DNA of 64,000 nucleotides from Pseudomonas bohemica (GTDB lineage Bacteria > Pseudomonadota > Gammaproteobacteria > Pseudomonadales > Pseudomonadaceae). This document shows, piece after piece, positions 61,582 through 64,000 of the stretch. Location: the NCBI RefSeq assembly GCF_002934685.1, contig NZ_NKHL01000107.1, forward strand, positions 1 to 64,000, given 5' to 3'. Numbering within the stretch: position 1 is the first letter of the stretch; each line of letters starts with the position of its first letter. The translations under genes were made by a program, and so were the position numbers. Under the pieces are notes generated by a model. The model did no database searches. It saw nothing but the letters and a program-made list of their open reading frames with translations, and was not told the origin of the DNA.

Positions 61582-62376
61582 TCAGTAGCTGGGGAATGAC
61601 AGCCCGCCGTTGATGCTTAAGGTAGAACCGGAGACCTGATCCGAATCCGGGCTTGCAAGAAACAGGATGTACTGCGCAAGGTCCTGGGCGGTGTTGAGAC
61701 GAAACTTCACCCGCTGCTCGGCCTTGGTGAATGCCTTGACGATCACTTCCTGCGAGCCTTGATCCCGGGCCGTAAGGAACCGGTCGTGGGCCGGGGTTCC
61801 GGTGGTCAACGTGGTGGCCACGGCATTGACGCGGATACCCAGACTCGCCAGTTCAGCCGCGAGCGAGCGCGTCAAAAACATGATCGAGGCACCGGCAGCG
61901 CCGATCATCGATTCGCTGGGTGTCGGAATGCGCGCCGCATCGGTGGTGACCAATACCACCTTGCCGTAGCCTTGGTCCTTCATGTACTTGACTGCCGCAT
62001 GCAAGGCGTTGAGCCGTGGCATCAGTCGGCTTTGCAGCGTGGCGATGCCCTCCTCCGGCGTCATGTCAACGAACAGCTTTGGCCTTGGCTCGCTGGGACC
62101 GCCGCTGGCAACCACCACATCGACTTTGCCGAAGCGCTCTTTGGCGAATCCCACCGCCTGATCGATTCCTGCATAGGTCAGCAAGTCGCTTTGGACGAAC
62201 ACGCGCTCGCCCGGATAACTCACGCAGTCGTCGATAAGGCTTTGCGCCGCCTCAGCGTCGCGTCCCTGAATGACGACGCAGGCACCGCTCTGAGCCATCT
62301 TGCGCACGCTTTCACGACCAATACCCTTGGTGCCGCCCAGCACCACGGCGACCATTCCAGCCATTTCAGCAATCAT
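61582..62376 (-). CDS. Atypical SDR-fold protein lacking the Tyr-Lys motif
   Basis: 264 residues. The cofactor loop GGTKGIG (14-20) and the C-terminal GSTLSINGGLSFPSY are typical SDR, so it binds NAD(P). The usual NNAG is ASGGP, and where YxxxK is expected the sequence runs SESMIGAAGASIMF, with Met and Ala replacing the catalytic Tyr and Lys. It may use other residues or have a non-redox role. GGAG lies 8-9 bp before the start. Lies between crotonase and acyl-CoA dehydrogenase. Confidence 0.85.
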   Translation of the reverse strand: MIAEMAGMVAVVLGGTKGIGRESVRKMAQSGACVVIQGRDAEAAQSLIDDCVSYPGERVFVQSDLLTYAGIDQAVGFAKERFGKVDVVVASGGPSEPRPKLFVDMTPEEGIATLQSRLMPRLNALHAAVKYMKDQGYGKVVLVTTDAARIPTPSESMIGAAGASIMFLTRSLAAELASLGIRVNAVATTLTTGTPAHDRFLTARDQGSQEVIVKAFTKAEQRVKFRLNTAQDLAQYILFLASPDSDQVSGSTLSINGGLSFPSY

Positions 62377-62387
62377 GGGCCGTCTCC

Positions 62388-63305
62388 TCAGTTCGATTTG
62401 GCAGGAGCGTCGGCAGCGTTCTGCCCTGCGCCTGCGTCGTAGTGACTTTCACGTACATGAGCGGCCTTGGTCGTGCCTTTGTTCTTGCGCTCTTTCATGA
62501 AATTGACTTCGTCGGACTCGTAGCGAATGTTGGTCCCCAGCGCGTGGCCGATATAGCCGTGAACGAACTGTGAGGTCATGCCCAGCGAATCCATGGCTAG
62601 GTGCGTCGCTGCCTTGCCGATAGCGATGGCGTCACGCGGCAGGCGCACGATCCGCTCGGCCCACTCCTCACCGGCATCAAGCAATTCTTCAGGCGGCACT
62701 GCCTTGTTGATCAGGCCGATACGCGCAGCTTCAGTCCCGTCGATAACCTCACCGAGCAACAACATCTCCCGCGCCTTGCGTGGCCCCATGGCCAGAATGT
62801 TCCAGCTGGTCATGTAGGCAGCCCCGGCCAAACCCATCTTCTGCTCCGGATGGCCAATTTTGGCGTCGGTGGCGGCAATCGCCAGATCGCTTGCCTCGAC
62901 GATGTAGAGCCCGGCGCCCACGCACCAGCCCTGCACCAGCGAAATGGTGGGCTTGACGCAGTAGAAGATCTGCCGGAATTGCTCGACGTGACGTTTATCG
63001 AAGTGCAGACGCGCTCGCTGGCTCGGCCTACGCGCCCCCGGATCCTTGGAAAACCCGTACTCGGCGCCGCCGACCTGGGCCAGGTCATGACCTGTGGAGA
63101 AATCCCGGCCCTCGCTTTTGAAAATAATGACCCGGACGTCGTCGTCCAGCTCGGCGCGATCAAGGTGCTCGATCAAACGGTCGAACATTTCATAGGTCAG
63201 GGCATTACGTTTTTCATCACGGCAGAACGTGATGTACGCCCGGCCGTTGCGCGCTTCGTAGCGCACCAGGTCACGAAGATCCTGTTGGTCTTGTTGTGAT
63301 TCCAT
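62388..63305 (-). CDS. Crotonase-family (enoyl-CoA hydratase-like) protein, copy 2
   Basis: 305 residues. Oxyanion segments STGHDLAQV and CVGAGLYIVEASDLA, glutamate retained in GHPEQKMGLAGAAY, Tyr in place of the first hydratase Glu as in copy 1. First gene of the 63305-58688 operon (CGGAG ribosome site). Its promoter is the best example of the GntR-controlled type. Confidence 0.9.
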   Translation of the reverse strand: MESQQDQQDLRDLVRYEARNGRAYITFCRDEKRNALTYEMFDRLIEHLDRAELDDDVRVIIFKSEGRDFSTGHDLAQVGGAEYGFSKDPGARRPSQRARLHFDKRHVEQFRQIFYCVKPTISLVQGWCVGAGLYIVEASDLAIAATDAKIGHPEQKMGLAGAAYMTSWNILAMGPRKAREMLLLGEVIDGTEAARIGLINKAVPPEELLDAGEEWAERIVRLPRDAIAIGKAATHLAMDSLGMTSQFVHGYIGHALGTNIRYESDEVNFMKERKNKGTTKAAHVRESHYDAGAGQNAADAPAKSN

Positions 63306-63324
63306 GACTGACTCCGTTAAGGCT

Positions 63325-63372
63325 CATTGGATGAACCATTGAGATAATGGTCAGTGATGTTTTCTTTGTCAA
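63325..63372 (-). promoter_or_regulatory. Promoter and GntR-type operator of the crotonase operon
   Basis: Minus strand: TTGACA (63372-63367) in GCTTGACAA, exact 17-bp spacer, CATTAT (63349-63344), then CAATGGTTCATCCAATG (63341-63325), identical to the site at 46997. The palindrome ends 20 bp before the start codon. Confidence 0.7.
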
Positions 63373-63420
63373 GCGCTGGCGATAGCCACGTCGCGACAAG
63401 GTCAACCGTTTGAAATGGTC

Positions 63421-63449
63421 TCTGACACCCTCGAAAAACGGCTGTCAGA
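63421..63449. repeat. Inverted repeat after the last OprD gene
   Basis: TCTGACA and TGTCAGA, 15-bp loop, between the OprD stop (63498) and the crotonase promoter. There is no T-run on either side, so terminator function is uncertain. Confidence 0.3.
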
Positions 63450-63497
63450 AACCACAGTCGCTCGCGCAATACGCGGCAAACTCGACCACTGCGGGCG

Positions 63498-64000
63498 TCA
63501 GAAGATGTTCAGTGGGTATTCAACGATGACCCGCAGTTCATCGATATCGGGGTGGCGGATACCTGTCGTGGCACGTTGCGAAGCGTGGCGCAGACGCACG
63601 GACAAATTCTTCACGGGGCCGCTCTGCACCACGTATGCGGCCTCCAGGTTGCGCTCCCAATGCTTGTTGTCCTTGTTTGGGTCGTAGACGAATCGGCGGG
63701 TATAAAACCGGTTGGTGCTGTGGGAGTTGTCCATGTCGTCGCCTCTGGTATAGCTCGCCATGAACGTCAGGCCAGGAACACCAAACGCAACCATGTTGAG
63801 CCTGTAACGCAACTGCCATGATCGCTCGTTGGCTTCCGCGAATGTCGAGAACTGCGAGGCATTGGTGAATGTCACGTTGCCGCCCATGGTGCCAAAACCC
63901 ACCCAGTCCAGCGGCTCGTCGCCAAAGATTTTCTGATAGCCGAGGGTGAAAGTGTGCGCGCCTACCCGATAATCCATAGCCAGCGAAAACGCCTTGTTGT
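63498..64000 (-). CDS. OprD-family outer-membrane porin, copy 3 (partial)
   Basis: The C-terminal 167 codons are in the window and the frame stays open to the right edge, so the start lies outside. YQKIFGDEPLDWVGF, ERSWQLRYRLNM, ASYTRGDDMDNSHS, YVVQSGPVKNLSVRLRHASQR and a terminal ELRVIVEYPLNIF strand match copies 1 and 2. Next to the right-hand pathway genes it is probably the porin for that pathway's substrate. Confidence 0.92.
   Translation of the reverse strand, partial: NKAFSLAMDYRVGAHTFTLGYQKIFGDEPLDWVGFGTMGGNVTFTNASQFSTFAEANERSWQLRYRLNMVAFGVPGLTFMASYTRGDDMDNSHSTNRFYTRRFVYDPNKDNKHWERNLEAAYVVQSGPVKNLSVRLRHASQRATTGIRHPDIDELRVIVEYPLNIF

Noticed and set aside
59666..61588. 640-codon open frame on the plus strand
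   Set aside because: Antisense to flavin hydroxylase copy 2 and acyl-CoA dehydrogenase copy 2; no recognisable domain.

Overview
The window is a GC-rich stretch of a Pseudomonas-type chromosome, probably from the fluorescens/putida side of the genus. The evidence is the very typical Pseudomonas EtfA/EtfB pair, OprD-family porins, degenerate REP-like sequence, and A-rich Crc/Hfq-type motifs at many start codons. Almost everything is a catabolic supercluster. I saw no rRNA, tRNA, CRISPR array, insertion sequence or phage gene.

Layout. 0.2-2 kb: etfBA, electron acceptor for acyl-CoA dehydrogenases. 2-6 kb (+): ketopantoate-reductase-like protein, class III CoA-transferase, MaoC hydratase, LysR. 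6-16 kb (-): CoA-transferase, a cytochrome P450 with its [3Fe-4S] ferredoxin and reductase, SDR, acyl-CoA ligase, thioesterase II, an orphan [2Fe-2S] ferredoxin/reductase pair and a second SDR. 16-18 kb: Bcr/CflA efflux protein, the 3' stub of a lost P450, and a frameshifted [2Fe-2S] ferredoxin. 18-25 kb (-): GMC oxidase, outer-membrane MetA-type protein, small DUF4286-like protein, PQQ quinohaemoprotein dehydrogenase, ALDH. 25-33.5 kb (-): one operon for CoA-transferase, crotonase, ALDH, acyl-CoA dehydrogenase, gentisate-dioxygenase-like cupin, FAA hydrolase and flavin hydroxylase. 34-37 kb (+): OprD porin and MFS carrier. 37.6-47 kb (-): efflux protein, OprD, TetR, FAA hydrolase, second cupin dioxygenase, metallo-beta-lactamase-fold protein, CoA ligase, CoA-transferase. 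47-55.5 kb (-): GMC oxidase, ALDH, ferredoxin reductase, a P450 fused to its ferredoxin, zinc alcohol dehydrogenase, CoA-transferase. 55.8-58.2 kb (+): GntR regulator and MFS carrier. 58.2-58.6 kb: OprD remnant. 58.7-63.3 kb (-): flavin hydroxylase, acyl-CoA dehydrogenase, atypical SDR, crotonase. 63.5 kb to the edge: a partial OprD.

How it works together (inference). The window holds two parallel paralogous sets of one pathway. Each has P450 + [3Fe-4S] ferredoxin + reductase, alcohol oxidation (GMC, PQQ or Zn enzyme), ALDH, CoA activation, acyl-CoA dehydrogenase, a crotonase, ring hydroxylation by an MhpA-like flavoprotein, ring cleavage by a gentisate-type cupin dioxygenase, and FAA hydrolase. 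The likely substrates are alkyl-substituted aromatics or terpenoid phenols. The sequence does not identify them. No thiolase is present.

The two sets seem to be separately controlled. The right-hand set (41-63 kb) shares a 17-bp palindrome, CAnTGGnTnAnCCAnTG, at six promoters around the GntR gene. The left-hand set (2-34 kb) shares a CCTATTGG motif, mostly about 90-140 bp upstream of first genes and pointing at them. The most striking gene is the P450-ferredoxin fusion at 51.7-53.1 kb. Its junction falls exactly where the sister P450 has its stop codon, and the ferredoxin part still carries its own Shine-Dalgarno sequence and ATG.
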